A DNA stretch of 64,000 nt from Megaleporinus macrocephalus (Eukaryota > Chordata > Actinopteri > Characiformes > Anostomidae). The notes beneath the pieces were generated by a model. It was not told the DNA's origin. It saw nothing but the letters and a program-made list of their open reading frames with translations, and made no database searches. The DNA lies in the NCBI GenBank assembly GCA_021613375.1, contig CM038718.1:42490712-42554711 (forward strand), given 5' to 3'. How positions within the stretch are numbered: the stretch's first letter is position 1; every line of letters starts with the position of its first letter. A program made the translations under genes and the position numbers. Below, piece by piece: positions 1 through 12,241 of this stretch.

Positions 1-766
1 GCTCCACTGACCATACAGGAGCTCCACTTACAGACTGTAGTTCATCTGATTCTCTGTATACTTTATTACTCTGTTATTTAATAATCAGGACCCCCACAGG
101 ACCACCACAGAGCAGATACTATTAGGGAGGTGGATCATTCTCAGCACTGCAGTGACACTGGTGACACATGGTGGTGGTGTGAGTGGATCAGACACAGCAG
201 TGCTGCTGCTGCTGGAGTGTTTAAACACCTCAGTGTCACTGCTGGACTAAGAATCGTCCACCAACCAAAACTATCCAGACAGCAGTGTCCTGTGGGCGGC
301 GTCCTGTGTCCACTGATGAAGAACTAGAAGAACACAAACTGTGCAGCAGCAGATGAGCTACTGTCTCTGACTTTACATCTACAAGGTGGACCAGCAAGTA
401 GTAGAAGTGTCTAATAGAGTGGACAGTGAGTGGATACAGTGCTTAAACACTGTGATCCACTCACACCAGCACAACACACACTAACACACCACCAGGTCAG
501 TGTCACTGCAGTGCTGAGAATGACCCACCTTCCTAATAGTATAGGTGGTGGTCCTGTGGGGGTCCTGATCATTAAAGAACAGAGTAATAAAGTATACAGA
601 TAATCAGATGAACTACAGTCTGTAAGTGTAGGTCCTGTATGGTCAGTGGAGCTGATACAGTGGACAGTGAGTGGAGGTCCTGTATGGTCAGTGGAGCTGA
701 TACAGTGGACAGTGTGAGTGTAGATATAAGGAGGTGGTTTTTAATGTTATGGCTGATTCGTGTAGA
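1..766. mobile_element. Fold-back non-autonomous DNA element, left end cut by window edge (family A)
   Basis: Positions 1 to about 200 are the reverse complement of about 450 to 652 (position i pairs roughly with 653 minus i), leaving a loop of about 250 bp. The right arm continues past the symmetric part with a short direct duplication (about 615-720) and ends near AATGTTATGGCTGATTCG. No transposase is encoded. The same family recurs at 3431-3770 and 57105-57425. I recall similar dispersed sequence in teleost genomes, but the superfamily cannot be assigned because the left terminus and target duplication lie outside the window. Confidence 0.65.
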
Positions 767-1600
767 TCCAGCATAAATTTAGACCAAACATCAGCTTCCT
801 GTTATAATTTTCTTGATCCACCTTAAAAGGTGCATTATTTAAGGTGAAACCAGAGAATTTCACTTATTTGTCTCATATAGAGCTGCAGATTATGGAAACA
901 GCTGGAATCCAGGCCCTGGAATCTGGATCTGTAGTCACTATTGTGTGTCAGGAAGACGTACAAGTAGTATTTGCGAAGTGCGGACCACTAAGGCAGGGCA
1001 AGGAGGGCGAACTCTGAGAAACTTGGCTGGAGTTCTGGGTGGCGTCTGCAGAGGAGTGGGTTATATAGAGTGTGTAATGATGGAAAGGAGGAGTTTGGGC
1101 GTGGTCTATCTCCCAAACTTAAGTTATTTTATAACTTCATTTATTGTATGTAGTATATTGACTGGCTGTTTACATACTTGATATTGCGGTGCTGATGCTT
1201 CAGTGTTAACTAAGTGTTTATTTCAGCAGTTCTTCATTTGGAAACACTGTTTGTGGATCTTTGGAAGTTTGGTGGATCTTCCACACATTAACTGAGATCT
1301 ACTGCTCATTTGATCTTCAGTCTTCAGTCTAAGAATCAGTACAAGTTCACTGTTCACTCCAAACACTCCAAAAAGTGTCGTGATTCATAAATGTGCTGTA
1401 ATTGTAAAGTATCTCAGAGGTATTCTGACCATAGTTATCGTTGCTACGCTATGTAGAATCAACTACAGCGCCACCCTGAGGTAGAGCAGTGCTGCAGCTC
1501 TAATTAGTTAAGAGTACTAAAGGCAGAAGCTCCCTGATTGGTGGGTGAAGCAGATAAGCAGTGAACTTTCTTTGAATCTGTATGTGTGTGTTTATTTAAT
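767..1600. other. Ordinary-complexity DNA, no gene seen
   Basis: No recognisable coding exon. Positions about 816-852 carry a small hairpin (CCACCTTAAAAGGTGCA followed by its diverged complement) related to the hairpin core of the inverted array at 5862-7256, so this is probably a stray fragment of that family. Confidence 0.5.
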
Positions 1601-1690
1601 GTGATAAGTCTTCGAGGCATATTTTGAGACAATATGGTGGTCCAGGAGGTTCTAGACCCCCAAAGTCCCTAGTTACGGGTGGGTGATTCT
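1601..1690 (+). repeat. Diverged direct repeat, copy 1
   Basis: Starts GTGATAAG and continues through GGTCCAGGAGGTT and CTAGACCCC to a GGTGATTCT end. The same blocks in the same order occur at 2353-2454, where a few bases are inserted in the middle. Probably two copies of an old dispersed repeat. Confidence 0.5.
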
Positions 1691-1834
1691 CAGCAAACTC
1701 TAGAGTGGATAAAACTTCAGAGTCAGCTGGTGATATAAATGAGACCTGAGAACTCCAGAGAGGTGAAGAGATAGAGGAGGAAGAATGTGGGGAGAGATCA
1801 GAACAGTGAGTAATGAGAGGAATAATACAAGCAA

Positions 1835-1837
<3 letters not shown>

Positions 1838-1873
<36 letters not shown>
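1838..1873. repeat. (GA)n microsatellite
   Basis: An uninterrupted run of about 18 GA dinucleotides. Confidence 0.95.
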
Positions 1874-1877
<4 letters not shown>

Positions 1878-2352
1878 GAGAGATATGTAGATAATGGATA
1901 ATTAAGTCAGTGACTCTTTGTTTGCTGCTCTCTGGCTGAGTTCTTCTGCTGTTTACTGTTAACGCTGACGGTCTACATTCAGAGCCTGACCGTCACGCTT
2001 ATCCTCCGGAACTTTCCTCAACAAAGGCAGGAGTGAGGCACAACTTTACACCAAACTGGACCCCAACGTCTCTTCCAACAGTCTGTTTGGCCAAAGACAA
2101 CAGGGCAAGGCCAGGAGAGGGAACTGTGCTGGGAATGGTGCTAGCTTTACAGCCGTGAGGTTAATTGACTGAGCTCTGTCCATAAACACAGGAGGGCCGG
2201 TGTCCAGGAGTTTACTCTCCCCAGATCTGAACACCCGGTCAGGACTGGACTAATGGAATTACTAGATTAGCTGTTTGGGTTGTTTTACCATCCTGGTGAT
2301 AAATACTGATCAATCACTGATAGTTCAAGTGGAATTCAGACAGTGTAACATC
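1874..2352. other. Ordinary-complexity DNA, no gene seen
   Basis: No exon or repeat family recognised; open frames here are short and have no recognisable content. Confidence 0.45.
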
Positions 2353-2454
2353 GTGATAAGCTTTCAGGTCATATTTTATAATATTATGGGGGGTCCAGGA
2401 GGTTAATTAGGAGGTTCTAGACCCCTAAGGTCCCCATTTAGTGGTGGATGATTC
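2353..2454 (+). repeat. Diverged direct repeat, copy 2
   Basis: Partner of 1601-1690, about 750 bp away in the same orientation. Confidence 0.5.
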
Positions 2455-2524
2455 TGGATGATCAAGCACTGATATTTCAAGTGGAATTAATGGATCGAGT
2501 TTAAAACTTCACAATGGTCAACAA

Positions 2525-2837
2525 CAGGTTGCAAAGTTGGTAATAAAATACTGTTTTGTGTGATTATATGACCAGAAACACATTAAAACTCCAGAGAGAA
2601 TCAAAATAACTTACATTTTAAAACCACTTCACTGCTCGTAGATTAGCCTGTGTTGCATCATGGGATTGTCTTAGCGGCTGAGGAAGCGTTCGATGCTTCC
2701 TTAAAATCAGGTCTAAATAAGGTTCCTCAGTAGACAGCATGTTTAAGGTATGTAAGAATTGGGACAGTCTACATGTCGGGAGCGCATACTATGATGTAAA
2801 ATGCTGCCTATGTAGGAGCTCAGTAGGATTTGAGACA
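2525..2837 (+). mobile_element. Truncated MITE, right-hand half (family G)
   Basis: This segment aligns almost base for base with 52306-52606, the right half of a TIR-bounded element at 52013-52610. It ends in the same terminal motif (AGGATTTGAGACA). The matching left TIR is not found upstream, so this copy is 5'-truncated. It has no coding capacity. Confidence 0.7.
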
Positions 2838-3430
2838 AATCCTATATATACAGTTACAGACATACTGTTACATACGAACAAAGTTGGTCTCTAAATTAGG
2901 GGAGATTAGATGTTGGTCCCTAAACATCATATAAATGAGTGAGTCACCGAGACACAGTCTACGGAGAGAAAACGAGGAACCCAGAGTGAGAGCAGAACAT
3001 CAAGCAGTCAAAACATGCTCATGTTATGCGCTGATCCGCCCAGCCCCGTTCCGGGATAACTGCAATGTTCTGGGAGTGAAAATCAAAGGGAGCTGGTGAG
3101 CGAGAGTGCTAATCTAGCTCGGATTTGCCGGGCTGGGAAAAAATGCTGTTTGAGGAGCTCCTGTTTCACTGGGATCGGCAGAGGAGCCGAGGAGGTGGCA
3201 GTGAAAGCTGGTGAGCAGCTGGGTTTTGCTGAAGCGCTAATGCTAAAGTGGTTGACGGTGAATGAAAACATGAAGGAACTAGGAGGTCTGAAGTTGGTTA
3301 TGACTGAGAGGCTAACTGCACCACTACTGGTCAGACAGGAGCTCCTACAACACCTCCTGCACCCCCCACAAAATACACCTTGAGCGTACTATTAGCTACT
3401 TCGTTAGACAAACAATAAGTAAGTATAGTA
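2838..3430. other. Ordinary-complexity DNA, no gene seen
   Basis: Open frames of about 60-95 codons exist on both strands over 3083-3383 but overlap each other and show no domain, signal or splice context. Not called as genes. Confidence 0.45.
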
Positions 3431-3770
3431 ACACTGGTGTGTTAGTGTGTGTAGCGCTGGTGTGAGTGGATCAGACACTGCAGTGTAGCTGGTGGAGAAT
3501 CGTCCACCAACCAAAACTATCCAGACAACAGTGTCCTGTGAGCACAAATGAAGGACTAGAGGAACACAAACTGTGCAGCAGCTACTGTCTCTGACCTTAC
3601 ATGTACATGGTGGACCAGCAAGTTAGGAGTGGACAGTGAGTGGACACAGTATTTAAACACTCCAGCAGCACTGCTGTGTCTGATCCACTCACACCAGCAC
3701 AACACACACTAACACACCACCACCAACACAGTGTCACTGCAGAGCTGAGAATGATCCACCACTCAAATAG
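3431..3770. mobile_element. Fold-back element, partial copy (family A)
   Basis: Shares the loop and inner arms with 1-766. The left arm (GTGTGAGTGGATCAGACAC) is the complement of the right arm near 3680-3700. Both outer arms are missing, and the right side runs straight into the higher-order repeat at 3771. Confidence 0.6.
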
Positions 3771-4910
3771 TAGCTTCTACTGCATATTTGCTGGACACAG
3801 TTTGAAGGCTACGGTTAGTTGGGTATGTTTTGCAGGGTGTGGTTTGCTGGACATGGTTGGGTGTGTCCAGCTCTGCAGTGGAGGAGGCTGTAGATGAGTG
3901 AGCTGATCTGTGAACTATATGCTATAAGCAGCTGTAAGTAAAGAAGCACCAGTGCCAGTTTGCAGGGTTTGGTTTTCTGGATGTTGCTTCTACTGCATGG
4001 TTTGCTGGGCACAGTTTTCTTTTGCAGGGTTTGCTAGGCACAGTTTGCTGGCCATGCTTTGCTTGTCAAAGGTTGTTGGGTGTAGTTTACTAGATGTTGC
4101 TTCTACTGCATGTTTGCTGGGCACAGCTGTCCCACCACTTTTGCTGGACACAGTTTGCAGGGTTTGGTTTCTCAGCACAGTTTGCTGAGTATGGTTTACT
4201 GGGTTTTGTGTCTTTTGTGTGGCTTGCTGGCCACACTGTGCTGGACTCAGTTTGAAGGCTAAGGTTAGTTGGGTATGTTTTGCAGGGTGCAGTTTGCTGG
4301 ACATGGTTGGGTGAGTGTCCTGATCTGTGAACTATATGCTATAAGCAGCTATAAGTAAAGAAGCACCAGTGCCAGTTTGCTGGGTTTGGTTTACTGCATA
4401 TTCCTTCTACTGTATGGTTTGCTGGGCACAGTTTTCCCACCACATTTTACTAGACACAGTTTGCTAGGTTTGGCTTTCCGGGCACAGTTTGTTTGGTTAA
4501 CTGGGCATTGTTTTCTTTTGCGTGGTTTGCTGGGCACAGTTTGCTGGCCATGCTTTGCTTGTCGAAAGGTTGTTGTGTGTAGTTTACTGGATGTTAGTTC
4601 TACTGCATGTTTGCTGGGCACAGTTCACCCACCACTTTTGCTTGATACAGTTTGTTTGGTTTCTGGACACAGTTTTCTGAGTACGGTTTACTGGGTGTTG
4701 CTTTCTCTGCATGGCTTTCTGGGCACAGTTTTCTGTGTTAGGCTTTCTGGGCACAGTTTGAAGGCTGAGGTTAGTTGGGTATGTTTTGCAGGGTGCGGTT
4801 GAGTGTGTCCAGCTCTGCAGTGGATGAGGCTGTAGATGGGTGAGCTGATCTGTGCGTCCTGATCTGTGAACTATATGCTATAAGCAGCTATAAGTGAAGA
4901 AGCACCAGCG
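3771..4910. repeat. Degenerate minisatellite with half-kilobase higher-order unit
   Basis: Short variants of TTTGCTGGGCACAGTTT recur many times. Superimposed is a larger unit marked by TGAACTATATGCTATAAGCA, seen at about 3910, 4327 and 4868, giving spacings of roughly 420 and 540 bp. Open frames across it are translations of the repeat. Confidence 0.75.
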
Positions 4911-5148
4911 CCTGAATGTCACTTTCCATAAAGTGCTCGGTGATATACCTCAGGACGGATCTTCACTTCGCTACATTGCATTTAGCGAACGTTTCCAAAT
5001 CCATAAAAGGTGCGGGAGCGAATCCCTGCTGTGTGCTGGAGGAGTCACACCTCATTTAACGCTGTATGAGTCTGAGTGAGTCTGAGAAACCAGATGAACC
5101 CTAAACAGATCCAACCTATGCGAGAGAGGGCGTGCATGTGTGTGTGTT

Positions 5149-5180
<32 letters not shown>

Positions 5181-5861
5181 TCATCCTGCAGTTGATAACG
5201 AGGCGAAAGTGAGCGATAATTAACTACAGGAATCGCTCCAGCTCTGAGGAGAACTGGCGGAGCGCCACGGAGGCGGCTTTGGGAATATCTCAGCCTCCCT
5301 ACATTTCTGACACGGACTCAAGCCGCACTGCGGATCAGCCGACAACCGCGACAAATTACTTTAATCACCAGCTAAAACTGCATCTCTGGCGCCACAGACG
5401 CCTGAATGGACCATCGGGGAGGGTCGAGAGATGGCCATCTGGGATAACTGTATTAGCAACAATAGTGTGGAGAGCCTCGCTGGTCAGTGCTCTTCCTGAC
5501 CCCAGCGTGTTCCAGTGGCAGGAAAGAGCACAGGGACGAAGAGCGGCTGTCAGATTCCACAAAATCTGCAGAACTTCACAGAGAAAAGCTTGAGCAGAGA
5601 TATACTTACATAGGTGTCGGGTTGGGTTCAGCCAGGCGCGTCAGCAGCACCACCATCACTGCTGGACTGCATTCAGTACCAGTACAAAGCAGCAGATTAG
5701 CACTGTTTCCACAATATTACTCTCAGAAGGTGTGAAAGGATTATGTCAGAGAGAGAATCCACACTTATGTGTGTGTGAGGTTGGTGTGGTGGTTTCACAG
5801 TGATTGTTAATACTGAGTAAGTTCTGTAGATACACATTAGATTAACACCTTTATATGCATT
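4911..5861. other. Ordinary-complexity DNA with a short (GA)n run
   Basis: A (GA)n microsatellite lies at about 5153-5180. The rest is moderately GC-rich and non-repetitive, with overlapping short open frames on both strands and no recognisable exon. Confidence 0.45.
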
Positions 5862-7256
5862 CAGCTTCCTATTCGCCAGCTTCTTGTTCTAATTTCCCCA
5901 GTCCACCTTAAATGGTGCGGTCTCAGGTGCCTAAATGAAACTGCTGCACCATTTAAGGCGGACTGCATCAGTGAAACACAAACCCATCCATCAGGAACTC
6001 CATCAGTGTGTGGGTCATCTCTAAACATACTGTATACAAAGCAAGAAAGTTAAGTTCAGGTTCCTATTCTGCAGCTTCTCATTCAAATTCTCCCAGTCCA
6101 CCTTAAACGGAGCAGCCTCAGGTGCTAGAATGTAACAACTGCACCATTTAAGGTGGACTGCATTAGTGCAAACACAATCACATCCATCAGGACCTCCATC
6201 AGTGGGTCACTTCTATATACACTGTATACAAAGCAAGGGGGATGGGTCCAGCTTCCTCGATCACATTTTCCCAGTCCACCTTAAACGGTGCGGTCTTAGG
6301 TGCTAGAATGTAACAACTGATCCATTTAAGGTGGACTGCATCAGTGCAAACACAATCACATACATCAGGACCTCCATCAGTCACTTCTATATACACTGAA
6401 AACAAAGTAAGAAGGTTGAGTTCAGGTTCCTGTTCGCCAGCTTCTCGTTCCACCTTAAATGGGGCAGTAGTTACATTCTAGCACCTGAGACTGCACCATT
6501 TAAGGTGGACTGGGAAAATTGGAACAAGCTGTAGAATGGGGAAGGTGGACTAGAAGTGACTCACACACTGATGGAGGTCCTGATGGATGTGATTGTGTTT
6601 GTACTGATGCAGTCCACCTTAAATGGTTCAGCAGTTACATTTAGGCACCTGAGACTGCACCATTTAAGGTGGACTGGGAAAATTTGACCGAAAAGCTGCC
6701 GAATAGGAAGCTGGACTTGCCCTTCTTACTTTGTTTACAGTGTATATAGAAGTGACTTCCACACTGATGGAGTTCCTGATTAATGGGATTTTGTTTGTTC
6801 TGTTGCAGTCCACCTTAAGTAGTGCAGCAGTTACATTTAGGCACCTGAGGCTGCACCGTTTAAGGTGGACCGGGCAAATTGGAACAAGAAGCTGCAGAAT
6901 ACGAAGGTGGACTTGCCCTTCTTACTTTGTATACAGTATATATAGAAGTGACTCACACACTGATGGAGCTCCTGATGGATGGGATTGTGTTTGTTCTGAT
7001 GCAGTCCACCTTAAATGGTTCAGCAGTTACATTTAGGCACCTGAGACTGCACCGTTTAAGGTGGACTGGGAAAATTTGAACAAGGAAGCTGGACTCATCC
7101 TTCTTGCTTTGTTTACAGTGTATATAGAAGTGACTCACTGATGGAGTTCCTGATGGATGTAATCGTGTTTGCACTGATGCAGTCCACCTTAAATGGTGCA
7201 GCAGTTACATTCTAGCACCTGAGGCTGCACCATTTAAGGTGAACTGGGAAAATTTC
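5862..7256. repeat. Head-to-head inverted tandem array with a hairpin in each unit
   Basis: Eight copies of CCACCTTAAAyGG occur at about 5903, 6098, 6277, 6450, 6613, 6810, 7007 and 7183, so the unit is about 165-195 bp. Each is followed within about 50-60 bp by its complement (CCATTTAAGGTGG), so each unit carries its own hairpin. The linkers in the left half (5960-6450) read as the reverse complement of those in the right half (6540-7180); for example, the block CACTTCTATATACACTGTA appears inverted on the right. The switch point is about 6470-6540. Confidence 0.8.
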
Positions 7257-7939
7257 AACGAACCGAGAGCTTCAGAGCAGCCCAGCTAGATTAATGTACG
7301 TCTGAAGGTTATAACAGAACCAATCTGCTGAACGTCGAGTGAGCAATAAGGATGTTGTGGCTGTTTATTCATGAGAGCTCATCACAACTCAGTACATGTG
7401 TATTTGTTTATGGCTGTTGTTCTCAGAAGCTAACAGGTGATTTTCAGCTCACTGTGGCCGCGCTAGCGTCTGCTCTGTCACTCTCTTTGAGTTGTCGGAG
7501 ATGAAAAATATCCACAAGAGCAGCAGGCACTGCTCGGGAAGAAGCCGAGGAGAAACGGACCCGTCTGATATTTGTTAAAAGTTCTATTTGCTGGGACCAA
7601 TATTCAGACGTGGCTATAGCAACCACAAAGACAACAAACACTGGAGGAGTGAGTTAATGTCGCATGTGAGAAACTGAAAAGTGGAAGCATAAAATCAGTC
7701 AGTGTGAGAGAAGTGATGTAACAGCAGTCACTGGTTTATAATGTACCTGTATCTGATTACAGACCGAATACAGTTCTTTTTTATTGTATTCTGATTATAT
7801 AATACCAGAACATTCCGTTATCACTCACTGCGTCTGACGGTTACTGATATACATACAGAACCTGAAAATAATAACATATTAATATCAGTATTTTTAACAA
7901 TAGCAGATTATAACAAGCTTAAATATAGATTGTACACGA
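7257..7939. other. Ordinary-complexity DNA, no gene seen
   Basis: No repeat family or exon recognised. The last 200 bp become AT-rich before the minisatellite. Confidence 0.45.
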
Positions 7940-8491
7940 GTGTAGTAGGTAAAGTATAGAAGTTTAATCATTAGTGTAGTAGGTGAAGTATAGAAGTTTA
8001 ATCATTAGTGTAGTAGGTGGAGTATAGTAGTGTATTTATTAGTGTAGTAGGTGAAGTATAGAAGTTTAATTATTAGTGTAGTAGGTGAAGTATAGTAGTG
8101 TATTTATTAGTGTAGTAGGTGAAGTATAGAAGTTTAATTATTAGTGTAGTAGGTGAAGTATAGTAGTGTATTTATTAGTGTAGTAGGTGAAGTATAGAAG
8201 TGTACTCATTAGTGTAGTAGGTGAAGTATAGAAGTGTACTCATTAGTGTAGTAGGTGAAGTATAGAAGTGTACTCATTAGTGTAGTAGGTGGAGTATAGT
8301 AGTGTACTCATTAGTGTAGTAGGTGAAGTATAGAAGTGTATTCATTAGTGTAGTAGGTGAAGTATAGAAGTGTATTCATTAGTGTAGTAGGTGAAGTATA
8401 GAAGTGTATTCATTAGTGTAGTAGGTAAAGTATAGAAGTGTACTCATTAGTGTAGTAGGTGAAGTATAGAAGTGTACTCATTAGTGTAGTA
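7940..8491. repeat. 34-bp minisatellite, array 1
   Basis: About 16 copies of a 34-bp unit beginning AGTGTAGTAGGTGAAGTATA. The left units are variants (TTTAATCATT, AGTAGTGTATTTATT); the right units match the consensus of the larger array at 9691. Confidence 0.95.
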
Positions 8492-9690
8492 GAGCTCCAG
8501 TGTTTAATTAAATATCTGCTCTGCTGCTTGTTAGCTGATCATTAAACATCTCCAACATCATATTTAAGGTGGCTCCTGATAAAGTAGTGTTTATTATAAT
8601 AATATATTTATTAAGGTAAACTACTATTGGCTTCAGCTTCTGGCCTACAGGTTATACAGGTATACCAGTGTAGTTAATCTTCTCCTCGTGATGGTTTCTA
8701 GTGACTGTATATAAAATGCCCACATGTATTCTCAGGTTTTTGTGGTCATTCTGGTCAGTTTTGTTTGGTCTTTATTGCTTGCAGGGTTGTGGCTGCAGTA
8801 ACGGAGATGAGATAAACGATAATACAGTCACAGACTTACTGCTCAGCCACTGAAACGGCAACAATACGCGAGTCGACTCTCAAAAAATACTCAAACAGTG
8901 GAATCAGGACTGATAAATCACTGCTTCCTGCTCGAAACACAGGGCCAAGCAGAAAAGCCTGTGCCATCATCGGGCTCTGGGACGCCAGCTTCGTTCACCG
9001 AGCTCCTGGATCGGCCCCTGCCTTTGTCATTAAAGACATCTGGTGGGAATGAGACACATTTTCCAGATTAGAGGACCCTCGTCTTCTCCCTCCCTCCCTC
9101 TTAAGAGAAAGTGAGGCAATTAGCTGGAGCTCCAGGCCAAAAGCTACACGCAACTCAGCGGGACTCGTGGGTGAACAGCAACGACTGATCTCAACACACG
9201 TTTACACAATACCTATAAGAACGTAATCTGTAAATGCACTTTATCCAAGTTACTCCAGCTGTGAGGAACTGTGATTGGTAATCAGTGTTACTGAGCAGAA
9301 CTCAGACTGCTACTAACTGAGCCTCCAGCAGGTATGTGATGTCTTCAAGAACATTAGAGGACATTGGAGTTGCACAGCTCTCTCCTCTCCAGCTGTTCTC
9401 AGGGTTGCCGTGGTAGTGTTTCAGGTGCCTAAAGAGATTCACTCAGATCACCTTTACTAGAAGATGCAGGCACTTCAACTATTAATATTAGTACATAATT
9501 AAGAGGCTCTGATGGAATAATTACTCCAGTAATTAATGTATCTCAGCTGGAAACAGTTCTCTCACCCCGAACTGATACAGTGAGGAGAACCTGGAATCAC
9601 TGGAGATGGGTTCCAAACTGACCAGCACATGATCTTCATGGAAGAACATTCTGAATGAGTGGATGTGAGATCACTTAAATACTTGTTGAA
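8492..9690. other. Ordinary-complexity DNA between two 34-bp arrays
   Basis: No exon recognised. About 8930-9150 is GC-balanced, non-repetitive and lacks open frames, a texture typical of conserved non-coding elements. This is a guess from composition only. Confidence 0.4.
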
Positions 9691-11818
9691 GGTAGTAGGT
9701 GAAGTATAGAAGTGTATTCATTAGTGTAGTAGGTGAAGTATAGAAGTGTATTCATTAGTGTAGTAGGTGAAGTATAGAAGTGTATTCATTAGTGTAGTAG
9801 GTGAAGTATAGAAGTGTACTCATTAGGGTAGTAAGTGACATATGGAAGCATACTCATTAGTGTAGTAGGTGAAGTATAGAAGTGTACTCATTAGTGTAGT
9901 AGGTGAAGTACAGAAGTGTACTCATTAGTGTAGCAGGTGAAGTAAAGAGGTGTATTCATTAGTGTAGTAGGTGACATATAGAAGTGTACTCATTAGTGTA
10001 GCAGGTGAAGTAAAGAGGTGTACTCATTAGTGTAGTAGGTGAAGTATAGAAGTGTATTCATTAGTGTAGTAGGTGAAGTATAGAAGTGTACTCATTAGTG
10101 TAGTAGGTGAAGTACAGAAGTGTACTCATTAGTGTAGTAGGTGAAGTATAGAAGTGTACTCATTAGGGTAGTAGGTGAAGTATAGAAGTGTATTCATTAG
10201 TGTAGTAGGTGACATATAGAAGTGTACTCATTAGTGTAGTAGGTGACATATGGAAGCATACTCATTAGTGTAGTAGGTGAAGTATAGAAGTGTACTCATT
10301 AGTGTAGTAGGTGAAGTATAGAAGTGTACTCATTAGTGTAGTAGGTTAAGTATAGAAGTGTACTCATTAGTGTAGTAGGTGACATATGGAAGCATACTCA
10401 TTAGTGTAGTAGGTGAAGTATAGAAGTGTACTCATTAGTGTAGTAGGTGAAATATAGAAGTGTACTCATTAGTGTAGTAGGTGACATATGGAAGCATACT
10501 CATTAATGTAGTAGGTGAAGTATAGAAGTGTACTCATTAGTGTAGTAGGTTAAGTATAGAAGTGTACTCATTAGTGTAGTAGGTGAAGTATAGAAGTGTA
10601 CTCATTAGTGTAGTAGGTGAAGTATAGAAGTGTACTCATTAGTGTAGTAGGTGAAGTATAGAAGTGTATTCATTAGTGTAGTAGGTGACATATAGAAGTG
10701 TACTCATTAGTGTAGTAGGTGACATATGGAAGCATACTCATTAGTGTAGTAGATGAAGTATAGAAGTGTATTCATTAGTGTAGTAGGTGACATATGGAAG
10801 CATACTCATTAGTGTAGTAGGTGAAGTATAGAAGTGTAATCATTAGTGTAGTAGGTGAAGTATAGAAGTGTACTCATTAGTGTAGTAGGTTAAGTATAGA
10901 AGTGTACTCATTAATGTAGTAGGTGACATATGGAAGCATACTCATTAGTGTAGTAGATGAAGTATAGAAGTGTATTCATTAGTGTAGTAGGTGACATATG
11001 GAAGCATACTCATTAGTGTAGTAGGTGAAGTATAGAAGTGTAATCATTAGTGTAGTAGGTGAAGTATAGAAGTGTATTCATTAGTGTAGTAGGTGAAGTA
11101 TAGAAGTGTACTCATTAGTGTAGTAGGTGACATATAGAAGTGTACTCATTAGTGTAGTGGGTGACATATAGAAGCATACTCATTAGTGTAGTAGGTGAAG
11201 TATAGAAGTGTATTCATTAGTGTAGTAGGTGACATATAGAAGCGTACTCATTAGTGTAGTAGGTTAAGTATAGAAGTGTACTCATTAGTGTAGTAGGTGA
11301 AGTATAGAAGTGTACTCATTAGTGTAGTAGATGACATATAGAAGTGTACTCATTAGTGTAGTAGGTTAAGTATAGAAGTGTACTCATTAGTGTAGTAGGT
11401 GACTTATAGAAGCATACTCATTAGTGTAGTAGGTGAAGTATAGAAGTGTACTCATTAGTGTAGTAGGTGAAGTACAGAAGTGTACTCATTAGTGTAGTAG
11501 GTGAAGTATAGAAGTGTACTCATTAGTGTAGTAGGTGAAGTACAGAAGTGTACTCATTAGTGTAGCAGGTGAAGTAAAGAGGTGTACTCATTAGTGTAGC
11601 AGGTGAAGTATAGAAGTGTACTCATTAGTGTAGTAGTGAAGTATAGAAGTGTACTCATTAGTGTAGTAGGTGAAGTATAGAAGTGTATTCATTAGTGTAG
11701 TAGGTGAAGTATAGAACTGTATTATTAGTGTAGTAGGTGAAGTATAGAAGCATACTTAGTATAATAGGTGACATATAGAAGTATACTCATTAGCGTAGTA
11801 GGTGAAGTATAGAAGTGA
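9691..11818. repeat. 34-bp minisatellite, array 2
   Basis: About 62 copies of the same 34-bp unit as at 7940-8491. Two main variants alternate irregularly: GTGAAGTATAGAAGTGTACT and GTGACATATGGAAGCATACT. Blocks of several units are repeated in the same order (for example around 10210-10300 and 10690-10800), showing multi-unit duplication. Confidence 0.95.
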
Positions 11819-11875
11819 TCTCATGAACATAGTAGAAGAAGTGCATGAAGTGTCATGCATAGTGTCCACTGTACA

Positions 11876-12241
11876 AGCCTCTGGAGACATTGTAATAATC
11901 TGAGGGGCTTCAGTTGGTCAAATCAAAACTGAGTGGAGTGGAGACCACCTGAGTGGAGTGAATGACCAGGTTATCTCAGCAACGGATCCAGAGCGGTTCA
12001 GGAACATATTGGATTATCTTCAAACATGCACACGACTGACCACCACAGAGTCCTGACCTTTGGAAGGATCTCATTGGGAGCGTTTGGGAAGTTCTGGAGA
12101 AGGTTTTACTTCAACTCTCTCCTCATCAGTACAAGATGTCAGTGCAGCTCTGGATGGAAATAAATGTTGTGGAAATGATGTTGAAGCATCGCCGCGGTGA
12201 ACGGGCACCATGATCGGGGCTAAACAACATCTAAATAAATA
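11876..12241 (+). pseudogene. Tc1/mariner-like transposase, decayed 3' part
   Basis: The nucleotide sequence follows the C-terminal third of fish Tc1-like transposase genes. It has the stretch corresponding to the GASV...SGVNDQV region, the ACCACAGAGTCCTGACC block (normally PPQSPDLNPIE), then TGGGAAGTTCTGGAGAAG and CTCTGGATGGAAATAAATG. The catalytic PDLNPIE region is disrupted by frame changes and an in-frame stop, and no single frame reads through. The N-terminal helix-turn-helix and first catalytic Asp are absent. Identification is from family recall, not a search. Confidence 0.65.
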
